Source: Solen grandis
Taxonomy: Eukaryota; Mollusca; Bivalvia; Adapedonta; Solenidae
Assembly (NCBI GenBank): GCA_021229015.1
Contig: CM037781.1
Location: forward strand, 65,492,035 to 65,556,034
DNA: 64,000 bases
Direction of reading: 5' to 3'
The stretch's first letter is position 1. Each line of letters begins with the position of its first letter. Both the position numbers and the translations under genes were made by a program. Under the pieces are notes generated by a model. It was not told the origin of the DNA and did not search any database. It was given only the letters and a program-made list of their open reading frames with translations. Shown here one piece after another: positions 45,801 through 51,053 of this stretch.

Positions 45801-47354
45801 GATCTACCCTTACATACTGAGTGCCAAGCAAGAGAGCTATACCAGTACCATTTAATATGACTAGTATGTCCCCACCAGGAATTGGAACCCACAACCTCCC
45901 ACTTCCGAGGTGGTTGCTCTAACAAGTCGTAGACAGTAGATACATTTAGTAAAATTACAGAAAGTGTGCAAACCTCTTGCTGTTCTTGTGCAGCTCTGGC
46001 AGCCTCCTTCTCAGCTATTCTATCCTTGAGTGGTTTCTTCTTTTTCCGCTGTACTGCTTTCTCCTTTGAATCTGTTACATTCAAGGTTGTTTGGTTTTAG
46101 TCAGCGCAATAAGGGGCATAGAAGGCAACGCAAGCACTTGAATAAAAAAATCCTTGTTGGTGAGATTACCCGTTTAGGACACAAACTCTGTGTGTGTAGA
46201 AAAAGAGTGTGTGTTGACTATCATGTACAGAAAGATAGAGAAAAAAAAAGAATATTCAAATTTCAATTCATGTTAATTATTATACAAGTTTATGAATCAT
46301 TAATGTACACTGTATGTAATTTATAAAGTTACAATGTTATAGTCCTACTGAAAAGTTAGAATGTTCATTTAAATTAAATTATAAATGAGTTTGTTGAAAC
46401 ACATGTGTTACCTGCTGAAGTGTGACGGAAAAAGTGTGATTACAGAGACGGATGACAGGAAAGTGATCCCTATGTGTCACCTCTGCTTACAGCATCACAG
46501 ATTTAATCAACATTATTTCCGACAGTAGACTTTCTGTAGCAAATCAAATATGTACCCGAGTTATCACTACAGGTATCTAAATTCCAATACCTCCACCTCG
46601 CTTGACTCAAAAATATCCGAGAGAATTATGAAGGCCCTAACTTGTTTACCTGATGAAAATCTGCTCAACCCCTTACAGGGCTTTTTCCCTTTATTATCAG
46701 GGACCGTTCAAAGGTGCCTTCCCTTCTTAAGTTCTTTTAATTTGTGAAGTTTTCCCAAATTTGCATCTTTTCTTACCCCAGTGAACAAAAATGGTGGTAT
46801 ATTCCTCAAAATATGATATTAAGGACCATTCCCCAACATCTGGAAAAATGGCTTTATTTCATACAGACTCAATGTGATGCATTGGCAAACAGAGCAGACC
46901 CAAATCCCATCAAGCTGTCTAATCAGAGTCTCCTCCATTTGCTCAAACAATAGTGTAGCTCAAATTCTACACAGTCTGCAGAGCAAAGAAAAATTTATTG
47001 TTTCATTACCATTTAAATTTCCAGTACATGAATATTCATCAGGTAAAGGATTAACGTAATAAACATGATTTTAAAAGTCACTTCCAATGCAGCTATCAAA
47101 ATTGAACACTACAGTAACAGGGAAATACCTCCAATGTTACACATGGCATCAATTGGTTTCACATCTTTTCACAAAAATCTGACAGACATGTTTTATCTTA
47201 AGTCATCTTCAAAAATTTCAATGTAACATTTACTTTGGCAAAGGCTCTTTCCCTTTCATTTCCCAGTCACTGTAGTGCATTAAAAAGTTTCAAAAAGTTT
47301 CAAACCGTCATCTTTTTCTTCCTTTTTCTCTTCATCCTCAGCATCCCATGCATC
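15694..47354 (-). CDS. EIF3J: Eukaryotic translation initiation factor 3 subunit J, 5' exon not found
   Basis: eIF3j is a loosely bound subunit of eIF3 that binds the 40S subunit near the decoding centre and takes part in initiation and ribosome recycling in the cytoplasm. Seven exons were found by eye: 47306-47354, 45974-46071, 41739-41844, 40953-41050, 40257-40314, 21971-22044 and 15694-15828. They total 618 nt (205 residues plus stop), all with AG acceptors and GT donors and all in phase. In order they give an acidic DAWDAEDEEKKEE segment, a lysine-rich coiled coil (AEKEAARAAQEQQE), the family signature QEESDLKLAKEAFG, then GIDAM, YGAFIEKLVQDL and a lysine-rich, acidic tail ending YYDDDFI. 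The human protein is about 258 residues, so about 50 N-terminal residues and the start codon are missing; that exon may lie in the gap at 53801-53900, outside the window, or be unrecognised. Confidence 0.93.
16182..17312 (+). mobile_element. Family A element, complete, with a SINE inside
   Basis: The 5' end is AACAAGAG plus the hairpin GGGCTATGATGGCCC and then CTCACCTGAG. The 3' end is the hairpin block closing in CTCAGGTGAGCTAAAAA. The core has GTGACCC-GGGGC-type units related to those at 1-1150. A SINE at 16606-16866 interrupts it. It lies in the last eIF3J intron. Confidence 0.8.
16606..16866 (-). mobile_element. tRNA-derived SINE, Meta-like core, with target duplication
   Basis: On the minus strand it opens with a tRNA-like head: A box TGGCAGAGCGGTTACAG, B box GGTTCGAATCC. 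The body includes CTTCCAGCTGGCTTGCGG and GGTGGTTCTACCCGGGTACC, and it ends AAGTTAAACCCC. The core reminds me of metazoan MetaSINEs (from memory, not checked). A 12 bp direct repeat, TTTCTGACAGGA, flanks it at 16594-16605 and 16867-16878, the mark of LINE-machinery insertion. Confidence 0.85.
17313..17567 (+). mobile_element. Partial family A-like element (3' end only)
   Basis: It contains GGTTGCCATGGCACCC and a tail GCTCACCTTGAGCATG...CTCTGGTGAGCTAAAAA, resembling the element at 38674-39307. It abuts a complete A copy on its left and a C copy on its right. Confidence 0.6.
17567..19497 (+). mobile_element. Family C element interrupted by family E (18092-18749)
   Basis: The 5' end has AAGAG, a GCACTGCATGCGGGTGC hairpin and GCTCGTCTGTTTTTG. 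The 3' end is AAAAACAGACAAGCTAAAAA (19478-19497), the inverted partner. The interior carries the same GGTCAAAGGTCAAGGTC and GAATATGCAT units as the C copy at 12206. About 660 bp of unrelated sequence sits inside it. Confidence 0.75.
18092..18749. mobile_element. Family E element nested in C
   Basis: Boundaries come from comparison with the C copy at 12206, where AAATAGTA runs straight on to AAGTTATGGCC. Subterminal ATACGCCCATC at the left is answered by GATGGGCATATAAAAA at the right. The core has about 161 bp units: GAAGTTAGAGCC recurs near 18338, 18499 and 18660. Confidence 0.65.
19498..20138. other. Intronic sequence, CA/C-rich simple repeats
   Basis: This is intron sequence of eIF3J. A poly-C run followed by CA repeats lies at about 19761-19799. 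Nothing else is recognised. Confidence 0.4.
20139..21255. mobile_element. Tc1/mariner-like non-autonomous element with TA duplication
   Basis: The left end CAGTCTATTCACGATGGAAC and the reverse complement of the right end, CAGTCCATTCGCGATGGTAC, match at 17 of 20 positions. TA flanks both sides (20137-20138 and 21256-21257). Length is 1117 bp and no transposase is recognised. GATGGAACGAA motifs recur just inside both ends (about 20151, 20262, 21180, 21196). Confidence 0.75.
21971..22044 (-). CDS. EIF3J: eIF3J coding exon (VDEVKKIS segment)
   Basis: Acceptor TTTACAG before 22044, donor GTAAAT after 21971. The first codon is split with the preceding exon (T from GACT plus GT gives Cys). It encodes SVDEVKKISTTASSIYHEKQ and RIQK, corresponding to the human DDLKKITNSLTVLCSEKQK stretch. 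74 nt; phase fits both neighbours exactly. It is separated from the previous exon by an 18.2 kb intron. Confidence 0.9.
22045..22691. other. Start of the 18 kb eIF3J intron, AT-rich
   Basis: No feature beyond TG/TA simple repeats at about 22588-22630. Confidence 0.4.
22692..23702 (+). mobile_element. Family F element with a SINE inside
   Basis: It begins AACAAGAG and has TATACGCC near the left end, answered by GGCGTATAAAAA at the right end (23691-23702). The terminal hairpin is CCGCC-TC-CGGCGG. The interior has repeated blocks with AGACTAAGTTTCAAGGGAC (about 23163 and 23540) and ACATTGACCAAGTTT. It is non-coding. Confidence 0.7.
23308..23505 (-). mobile_element. tRNA-derived SINE, head-truncated
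   Basis: Same family as 16606-16866, with near-identical core and body. The B box region (GGTTCGAATCC in minus sense) is present but the A box part is missing. Flanks GCGTTCACAAGG (23296-23307) and GCGTTCATAAGG (23506-23517) differ at one base and look like a 12 bp target duplication. Confidence 0.8.
24025..24440 (+). mobile_element. Family B element, 5' half (split from 38444-38656)
   Basis: It begins AACAAGAG, then the hairpin GCTGTC-AGAG-GACAGC and GCTCGACTATTC, and follows the B copy at 11232 until GGGCCCATAATT. There D-family sequence begins. The missing continuation (CATATTAAATTCAGTCAAG) starts at 38444. Confidence 0.75.
24441..25499 (+). mobile_element. Family D sequence with two successive 5' ends
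   Basis: AGGGCTTTCTGC followed by GCAGAAAGACCTATTGGG-type text appears at about 24443 and again at about 24510, so two D heads sit in tandem. The body (about 24600-25420) is paralogous to about 28555-29330. Short open frames in it are shared only because the DNA is shared; no known domain is present. Confidence 0.65.
25500..26875 (+). mobile_element. Family A element, complete, ~163 bp tandem core
   Basis: AACAAGAG, the hairpin GGGCCATGATGGCCC and GCTCACCTGAG at the 5' end; GAGCAC-GTT-GTGCTC and AGGTGAGCTAAAAA at the 3' end. About six core units (TGGTAATGAAC landmark near 25722, 25890, 26048, 26211, 26384 and 26548) are closely related to those at 1-1150. Confidence 0.85.
26876..28435 (+). 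mobile_element. Family D-related sequence with another 5' end at about 27232
   Basis: TTAGGGCTTTCTGCCTCAAG and its inverted partner recur at about 27231, again followed by GACCTATTGG. The body repeats blocks such as TTTCACAGAATGTGTA (about 27537 and 27893), paralogous to the D copies on either side. About 26876-27230 is unrecognised. Confidence 0.5.
30150..30353 (-). repeat. 3' LTR of the gypsy element
   Basis: 204 bp, matching the other LTR except at two substitutions (GACGATAC vs GACAATAC, and TATACTGC vs TATATTGC). Left flank AACAG is the target duplication. Confidence 0.97.
30354..30372 (-). other. Polypurine tract
   Basis: In minus sense, AAAAGAAGGGAAA abuts the 3' LTR. This is the usual place and composition for the plus-strand primer of an LTR retrotransposon. 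Confidence 0.8.
30373..31008 (-). other. Non-coding 3' region of the gypsy element
   Basis: About 640 bp between the pol stop and the polypurine tract. No env-like or other long frame is visible in the element's sense. Confidence 0.5.
31009..33066 (-). pseudogene. pol: gypsy pol, 3' part: RT thumb, RNase H, integrase
   Basis: An open frame of about 680 codons continuing pol after the inserted MITE. It starts in the connection after reverse transcriptase (VGHLLTKDGIKPDPEKV). RNase H follows, with acidic residues in TLTVDSSSKAVGAAL, QIEKETLAI and ESDHKPLE. The integrase has a zinc-binding HESH...CAIC region and a D,D,E core visible in CVDIF, VSDNG and QVERA. The C-terminal basic module ends YRRNRRQIRKT, then a Gln-rich tail. 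It is intact in itself but cut off from its upstream half, so the copy should not make a full polyprotein. Confidence 0.93.
33067..34096. mobile_element. CAGGG-ended MITE inserted in gypsy pol (hAT-like?)
   Basis: The left end CAGGGTTCACCCTGGC and the reverse complement of the right end, CAGGGTTCCCGCTGGC, form the inverted termini. CTTAAG flanks both sides (33061-33066 and 34097-34102), a 6 bp duplication. Length is 1030 bp; no transposase is recognised. The empty site would read in frame: MITE plus one duplication is 1036 bp, exactly the offset between the two pol frames. Confidence 0.85.
34097..35155 (-). pseudogene. pol: gypsy pol, 5' part: protease and reverse transcriptase
   Basis: An aspartic protease is marked by VLADTGAKCNVIS near the start (about residues 40-55). 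Reverse transcriptase follows with VRICLDPKDLN, FSKLDATSSFWQIEL, LPFGIHSAPEVMQ and the catalytic VVMDDILV, where Val replaces the common Tyr before xDD. The frame is lost at the MITE after ARENTLK. It overlaps the end of gag by about 68 bp in the +1 frame, so expression would need a frameshift. No convincing start codon; the first Met is probably not used. Confidence 0.93.
35088..35912 (-). CDS. gag: gypsy gag polyprotein
   Basis: 274 residues, apparently intact. The N-terminal part (LKENFRRFKQQFELYMTATG) resembles the capsid-like region of gypsy gag proteins. Near residues 215-252 are two zinc knuckles, each CX2CX3HX4C: CKYCGSKHERRNC and CHSCGMKNHFKKMC, which bind the element's RNA. The start is 46 bp inside the 5' LTR edge, right after the primer site. 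The end overlaps pol in a different frame. Confidence 0.93.
   Translation of the reverse strand: MAKNLRPPERLSLDGNLKENFRRFKQQFELYMTATGLNEKGNEVKSSTLLSVIGPEALEIFNTFNWNEPGDTEGDNIKVDKILNKFQNYCTPRKNVAFERHKFNIRAQKELESFDTFVTDLKILSNSCEFEGLRDSLVRDRIVGGVKSETVRHRLLREPDLTLQKAMDICRAAEVSEKQGEEMTKKITETSLNAVKSSKGKFKIKKNETRKQESCKYCGSKHERRNCPAYGKKCHSCGMKNHFKKMCRNKKKNVRSVDDDSSDSNDDNEHESSI
35941..35958 (-). other. Primer binding site, tRNA-Leu type
   Basis: In minus sense TGGTGTCAGAAGT... directly follows the 5' LTR. The first 13 bases match the complement of the 3' end of animal tRNA-Leu (acceptor TTCTGACA plus CCA), recalled from known tRNAs. Confidence 0.8.
35959..36162 (-). repeat. 5' LTR of the gypsy element
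   Basis: 204 bp copy of 30150-30353 with two differences. The right flank AACAG (36163-36167) completes the target duplication. Promoter elements were not identified. Confidence 0.97.
36505..37582 (-). mobile_element. Family A element, inverted, with a different (~157 bp) core
   Basis: In minus sense it starts AACAAGAGGGCGAAGGTGGCCC at 37582 and ends GAGCACATGTGCTCAGGTTAGCTAA at about 36505 (both given here only as landmarks across the termini). The core has about five units of roughly 155 bp marked by CTCTAGCATCTTCATTT and GGTCAGGAGTTATGCCCC, the same core as A at 47543 but unrelated to that at 1-1150. It interrupts a D unit. Confidence 0.8.
38444..38656 (+). mobile_element. Family B element, 3' half (continues 24025-24440)
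   Basis: The sequence resumes B exactly where 24440 stops and runs to GAATAGTCGAGCTAAAAA, the inverted partner of GCTCGACTATTC at 24050. D-family DNA with its own nested insertions lies between the halves. Confidence 0.75.
38674..39307 (+). mobile_element. Family A-like element with a diverged core
   Basis: It begins AACAAGAAGGCCATAGAGGCCC-like sequence then GCTCACCTGAG, and ends GGTGATCTAAAAA without the full terminal hairpin. The core has two related ~250 bp blocks (CAACCAGAGT(T/C)CTACATGGAT at about 38824 and 39141). AAAAATKGAGCATTTGCTC is present just outside both ends. Confidence 0.65.
39475..40040. repeat. Tandem repeat, units of about 120-180 bp
   Basis: CTCTGACTCAAGTTATCATC recurs near 39487, 39664, 39789 and 40013, with a CTCTGGCTC variant near 39911; AGTGACCTTGACC and GACTTCAAAT/GACTTTAAAAT follow. 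The units probably belong to another tandem-core repeat family. Intronic. Confidence 0.7.
40257..40314 (-). CDS. EIF3J: eIF3J coding exon (YGAFIEKLVQDL segment)
   Basis: Acceptor GTTACAG before 40314, donor GTAAGT after 40257. Encodes KSSHYGAFIEKLVQDLIVD plus one base of the next codon, matching human KSLYYASFLEVLVRDV. 58 nt, phase 0 in, phase 1 out. Confidence 0.95.
40410..40904 (-). mobile_element. tRNA-derived SINE, second family
   Basis: In minus sense the head has A box TGGCCGAGTAGTTAGAG and B box GGTTCGATCC, then GCGACATACCAAAGTC. The body has GCTCCCTTGCTTGGTGCTCAG, ACCAGTCC-type text, a GTGACTGGGTGTGGTATCAT block and an AT-rich tail ending in GTTAAATCC-like sequence. An internal segment (about 40625-40800) does not match other copies and may be an insertion. 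Confidence 0.75.
40953..41050 (-). CDS. EIF3J: eIF3J coding exon (GIDAM segment)
   Basis: Acceptor CATTTCAG before 41050, donor GTAAGT after 40953. With the G carried over it reads GVDATGIDAMFPVTEEDFIQ, then FKDALKSKINSFS, matching human GVNNAVYGIDAMNPSSRDDF. 98 nt. Confidence 0.96.
41739..41844 (-). CDS. EIF3J: eIF3J coding exon (QEESDLKLAKEAF segment)
   Basis: Acceptor TTTATAG before 41844, donor GTAAGA after 41739. Encodes KEESKGMTKEEKQAEAERLK, then RIQEESDLKLAKEAF. This is the most conserved stretch of the family (human LQEESDLELAKETFG). 106 nt, phase 0 in, phase 1 out. Confidence 0.97.
41845..42525. other. eIF3J intron sequence, no feature recognised
   Basis: AT-rich intron without a recognisable repeat or gene. 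Confidence 0.4.
42526..43096 (+). mobile_element. Family A element, complete, third core type
   Basis: The 5' end is AACAAGAG, hairpin GGGCCAAGATGGCCC and GCTCACCTGA; the 3' end is GGACAAAAGGCGATCACAA and TGCTCAGGTGAACTAAAAA. The core has two-plus units of about 160 bp marked by GACCTGGTGACCTAGTTTTT and ATGACCCAATTTCGAA, unrelated to the other A cores. Confidence 0.8.
43185..43915 (+). mobile_element. Family H element (right boundary uncertain)
   Basis: It begins AACAAGAG followed by the hairpin GCCATG-TTGA-CATGGC. The interior has three related blocks marked by GGCAATAACT/GGGCAAAAACTC and GTTATCATTCTT. The end near 43915 was placed where the GGACGGATGAAG tail stops; no clear inverted partner was seen. 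Confidence 0.5.
44040..44650. repeat. Tandem repeat, about four ~130-180 bp units
   Basis: GTGACCTTGACCTTTCAAG (with one GTGACCTTTACC variant) recurs at about 44141, 44311, 44440 and 44607, each preceded by CCTAT(G/A)AATACCAAAGA. Non-coding, in an eIF3J intron. Confidence 0.75.
44651..45528. other. eIF3J intron sequence, no feature recognised
   Basis: Nothing recognised on either strand. About 45540-45740 just after it carries GGTCAAGGTCAT and GGTTCATGCACC, probably another repeat fragment. Confidence 0.4.
45781..45925 (-). mobile_element. SINE fragment, second family
   Basis: It matches the body and B box side of 40410-40904 (GAGTGCCAAGCAAG, GAGCTATACCAGTACC, and GAACCCACAACCTCCCACTTC in plus sense). 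The A box end is lost. Confidence 0.65.
45974..46071 (-). CDS. EIF3J: eIF3J coding exon (lysine-rich coiled coil)
   Basis: Acceptor TGTAACAG before 46071, donor GTTTGC after 45974. With the G from the previous exon it encodes DSKEKAVQRKKKKPLKDRIA, then EKEAARAAQEQQE, the charged helix before the conserved core of eIF3j. 98 nt. Confidence 0.95.
46398..46496. repeat. Dispersed repeat fragment
   Basis: TACCTGCTGAAGTGTGACGG and GTGATCCCTATGTGTCACC match 9013-9086. The rest of this intron (46497-47305) shows nothing recognisable. Confidence 0.55.
47306..47354 (-). CDS. EIF3J: eIF3J coding exon (acidic N-terminal segment)
   Basis: Acceptor TCTTATAG before 47354, donor GTTTGA after 47306. Encodes DAWDAEDEEKKEEKDD plus one base, matching human DNWDDDDDEKKEE. 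49 nt, phase 0 at entry, so an upstream exon with the start codon must end in phase 0. I could not find it between here and the window's end. Confidence 0.9.
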
Positions 47355-47542
47355 CTATAAGAAATATAAATATCTTTTATATTATAAGATTCTTTCATTT
47401 CACATACCCGGAAGTCTTTAATGAGTAACTTTACAGATTTGTATTAAAAATAGCAATATTATCCCTGAACTAGTTAAATCAAGAAATTGTTCACTCTTGT
47501 GCAATTTTCATTTTCTGGGACCACAAATTTGCCATGAATTAA

Positions 47543-48940
47543 AACAAGAGGGCCAAGATGGCCCTAAAGATGCTCACCTGAGAAAAATGCCTTCACTGCC
47601 TGTACAAGTTACTAAATTATAGCATAGTTGAACTGAATACATAATCCATGAGATCATTTATAATTTCACGAACTAAACAGTGCTTGTGATCAAAATTTGA
47701 AGTCAAACTTGCCTAAGAAATTATGGTTTTAAATACATAAATTTAAACATTAAAAGGGGCATAAATCCTGGCCTAATTGGCCAATATCAGCCAAAATCTG
47801 ACTTGGCTGAAAGAATATGGCTATAAACATTGTTCTAAGTTTGAAGAGGATTACGTCAGAAATGAAGATGCTAGAGTACAAATAAAGTGAAATATGACTT
47901 TTTTTTTAATATCATAAGGGCATAACTCATGACCTCATTGATGGATATCAGCCATAATCGTACTTGGCCAAAAGAAAATGGCAATAAAGATTGTCATGGA
48001 GTTTGAAAATAATAGGCCGATATCAGCAATAATTGTTCTTGGCCAAGAGATTATAGTAATATTCATTGTCATAAAGTTTGAAGATGATAAATGCAAAAAT
48101 GAAGATGCTAGAGTGCAATCAAAGTGAAATCTGGCTTCTTTTTTTTAATATTACGTTACTCCTGACCTAATGAGCAGATATCAGCCATAATCGAACTTGG
48201 CCAAGATATTATGGTAATTAACATTGTCATAAAGTTTAAAGATGATTGCTTAAGAAATGAAGATGCTTGAGTGCAAACAATCTGAATATTGGCATTTTAT
48301 AATATCAAAAGGGGCATAACTCCTGACCTGACAGGCTGACTTGACTTTTTGAGTTTACTGTCGCTTCGACAGTATTTCAGAAATAGAGCGACATCAAGCT
48401 AATTACAGGTGGAGGAAGACCCCGAATGCACGGAGGTATCCTTGTAGAACCACCGACCTACCGCAAGCCAGCTGGAAGGCTTCCTCACATGAAAACCCCT
48501 GCCGGGATTGGAACCCATGCGAAGAGGGACTGAGTGAGAGTTAAAGTCAGCGACTTCACCCTCTCAGCCACGGAGGCCCCTAATAGGCTGATATCTGCCA
48601 TAATCGCTCTTGGTCAAGAGGTTATGGTAATATTCACTGTCATAAAGTTTGAAGATGATTGCTTGAGAAATGAAGATGCTAGAGTGCAAACAAAGTGAAA
48701 TCTGGCTTTTTTTTTTTAATATTAAAAGGGGCATTCCTCCTGACCTAATGGGCAGATAACAGCCATAATCAAACTTGGCCGAGATATTATGGTTATAAAC
48801 ATTGTCATAAAGTTTGAAGATGATTACTTAAGAAATGAAGATGCTAGAGTGCAAACAAACTAATTGTGGACGACGGACGGACAAAAGATTTATCGATCCT
48901 AATAGCTCATCTTGACAACATATGCTCAGGTGAGCTAAAA
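47543..48940 (+). mobile_element. Family A element, complete, ~157 bp core, with a SINE inside
   Basis: The 5' end is AACAAGAG, hairpin GGGCCAAGATGGCCC and GCTCACCTGAG; the 3' end is GACGGACAAAAG and ATGCTCAGGTGAGCTAAAA. About six core units (GAAGATGCTAGAGTGCAA, AGCCATAATC) are the same core as the inverted element at 36505-37582. Confidence 0.8.
48344..48582 (-). mobile_element. tRNA-derived SINE, Meta-like family
   Basis: In minus sense the head is GGGGCCTCCGTGGCTGAGAG with the B box altered to GGTTCCAATCC. The core CTTCCAGCTGGCTTGCGG and GGTGGTTCTACAAGGATACC matches 16606-16866. It interrupts an A core unit. Confidence 0.8.
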
Positions 48941-49069
48941 TTATATAGAGGTGAACAAGGTTATTTTCAATATTTCCTATTTTTCATCATTTTACATGTA
49001 TGTAAAATCTCTGCATAGGAAAGTACCAAAATGCTCAAATTTGATAAAAAAAAATAAAAAAAATACAAA

Positions 49070-49742
49070 CTTGTCCCTGCAACCACGTCTTTTAAGCGAC
49101 TTTTTGTCTTAAACTACCATTTTATTTTCCCCCAAAAGAATTTACTATATCTGATTATCTCCGATTTATTAAGCAACTTTTGTCTTATGCGACAAGCAAC
49201 CGCTAATTATCACTTCAAGTCTACCTTAACAAGCACATATTTAGCGACCCTGTCTCACCTTTAGCCGCAGGGTATGACAAAGTGACCACCTGAATATGGG
49301 ACCCTGTGTACCATAGTTTCTACTTGAATGATTTTTCCTGGGTTGCTGTTAAGGGCCTGTTAATTACCCCATTGTTCTTTGCAAAAGGATTTTCCACAAC
49401 TTTTCAAAAATACTTTAGCTATTCGCAACAAAAAGATAACAGAAAGATACTCCTTAAACGCTGAATGTAACTGCATATCTACTCATCCTGTTATTATATC
49501 TAAGGCGCCAATTCGAATCTTTAGGAACCATTAAGAAAACTGTTTTTAATTAACTAATAGTTTGGATAAACCAATAAAAGGGAGATAAAACAAATTAACA
49601 TGTAAAGTAACTTTAAAAATGACTGTTCCATATGCATTTTGCATTCTGTAATCAACACGTCAACATGTCGAAATGGTAAGTGCTAACTTAACAGGAATAG
49701 GTTAATGTTTACGAACTGTGAAAAGTGAAAGTAAAATAGCAG
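49070..49742. other. Probable 5' part of the Tigger-type element
   Basis: About 49085-49330 has repeated AAGCGAC / TTAAGC / GCGACCCTGTCTCACC text typical of the ends of pogo/Tigger-type elements, but a terminal inverted repeat was not delimited. An ATG followed by a GTAAGT donor-like site at 49669-49682 was noted; splicing from it is unproven. Confidence 0.35.
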
Positions 49743-51053
49743 ATGAAAAGGAAGGCCGAAGTGTTAGAGAACTATGAAACAAATATGAATGGGGATAGGA
49801 AAAGGCGCCATCGTGTGACAGAGAACCAGGACATTAATGACTTAGTGCAAAAGTGGTTCGAGGACATTAGTGGCAGATATCAACCAATATCTGGACCCCT
49901 CATCTGTCAGCAGGCCCTGAAATTCACTTCAGAACTTGGAAATATGTTATCTACAGGAGCAACCGTAAGGCCTGGGTGACGACAGATATGATGATCCAGT
50001 GGCTACGCTGTCGACAGGACAATGAAGAAGCAAGGACAACACATTCTTCTTTTCCTGGACAACGCATGCTCTCACCCGAAGGTGGATTGACCAACATCAA
50101 GTTCCAGTTTCTGCCCCTGAATACTACTGCACTGTCACAGCCCTTGGACCAGGGGATCATACAGACGCTGAAGCTGAAGTTCCGCGGTCCCAAGCTCAAG
50201 TACATTCTTACACAGATGGAGAGAAGTGACCAACTGGGATCCAATGTCCTCAGGAAGATATCTATTCTCGATGCTGTGTACTGGATCAATGCGGCATGGA
50301 AAGAGGTTGAATCGAGCATGATTGTGAAATGTTTCGCAAAGTGTGGATTTTCTGTGGATAGTTGGTGTTGTGATAGTGTCACATCTGCAGAGGTGGAGAT
50401 GGAAGAGAAGGAAGACAATAGTGTGCTACTCTCAGTGCTGAAAATGTCTCTTGAGTTATATGGGTGCAGTTTCAAGGAGCTAGTTGACATTTACAGGGAT
50501 GTACAAGTGTGTGACAATGATGTGAAAGACTGGGACAGAGATGTGAAGGACATCATCAGTGATATGAGGGGGACTGAAGTAGATGAGGTTGATTGTGAGG
50601 ATGAGATGGAGGAGGAGGATGTGATCAGATCTGTTTCAGCATCTGACGCTCATGCCAGTATTGAGACACTTAACCCTTTCCCTCATAGAGGAAACCATGA
50701 AAAGACCTATGCGAACAGCATAAAACCAGATCAGTCTGCGAGTAACTCACAGGCTTATCAGGTTGTATGCTGTTCGCTGCTCCTCAGTGGTCTGGAAATG
50801 AGGATATTGTAATTAAATTTGGTAAGGTTTAACTGTGGTTTTCTGCAGATCAGGCTTTATGTGATACCTATTGAGGGCGTCAAAATGAGTGTATATGAGG
50901 GAAAGGGTTAAGCAATATGCACTGAATGTCGGCCATCAGCATATGCTGCACAGCATTTTGAGCTTTCAGGAATTGTTTGTTGACAGTAGGATTGAGACAC
51001 ACACCCAGCAGAGCAATATCAGTGCCTTTTTTTCAGAAGAAGTGATTGAGTAA
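49743..51053 (+). pseudogene. Decayed Tigger/pogo-type (jerky-like) transposase
   Basis: Read from 49743, the first part has a CENP-B-type DNA-binding region (VLENYET, then LVQKWFEDISG and ISGPLICQQALKFTSELG). A deletion follows: the chain jumps from about 49965 to KAWVTTDMMIQWLR, losing the first half of the DDE catalytic domain. The second catalytic motif, DNACSHP, survives at about 50055-50075 but out of frame between two frameshifts. Then LTNIKFQFLPLNTTALSQPL and DQGIIQTLK, typical of the family. The frame is interrupted by a MITE at 50670 and resumes after it to end SNISAFFSEEVIE at 51053. It is not functional. Confidence 0.85.
50670..50911. mobile_element. piggyBac-like MITE inserted in the transposase relic
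   Basis: TTAA at 50670-50673 and 50908-50911 flank a 234 bp element whose ends, CCCTTTCCCTCATA and TATGAGGGAAAGGG, are near-perfect inverted repeats. TTAA duplication plus CCCTTT ends is the piggyBac pattern. Removing one TTAA and the element (238 bp) rejoins the transposase frame. Confidence 0.88.

Noticed and set aside
49667..49682. ATG-TCG-AAA-TGG followed by GTAAGT as the first exon of a gene
   Set aside because: Joining it to the downstream transposase frame gives a stop at once with the obvious acceptor; it is on the plus strand, so it cannot be eIF3J exon 1.
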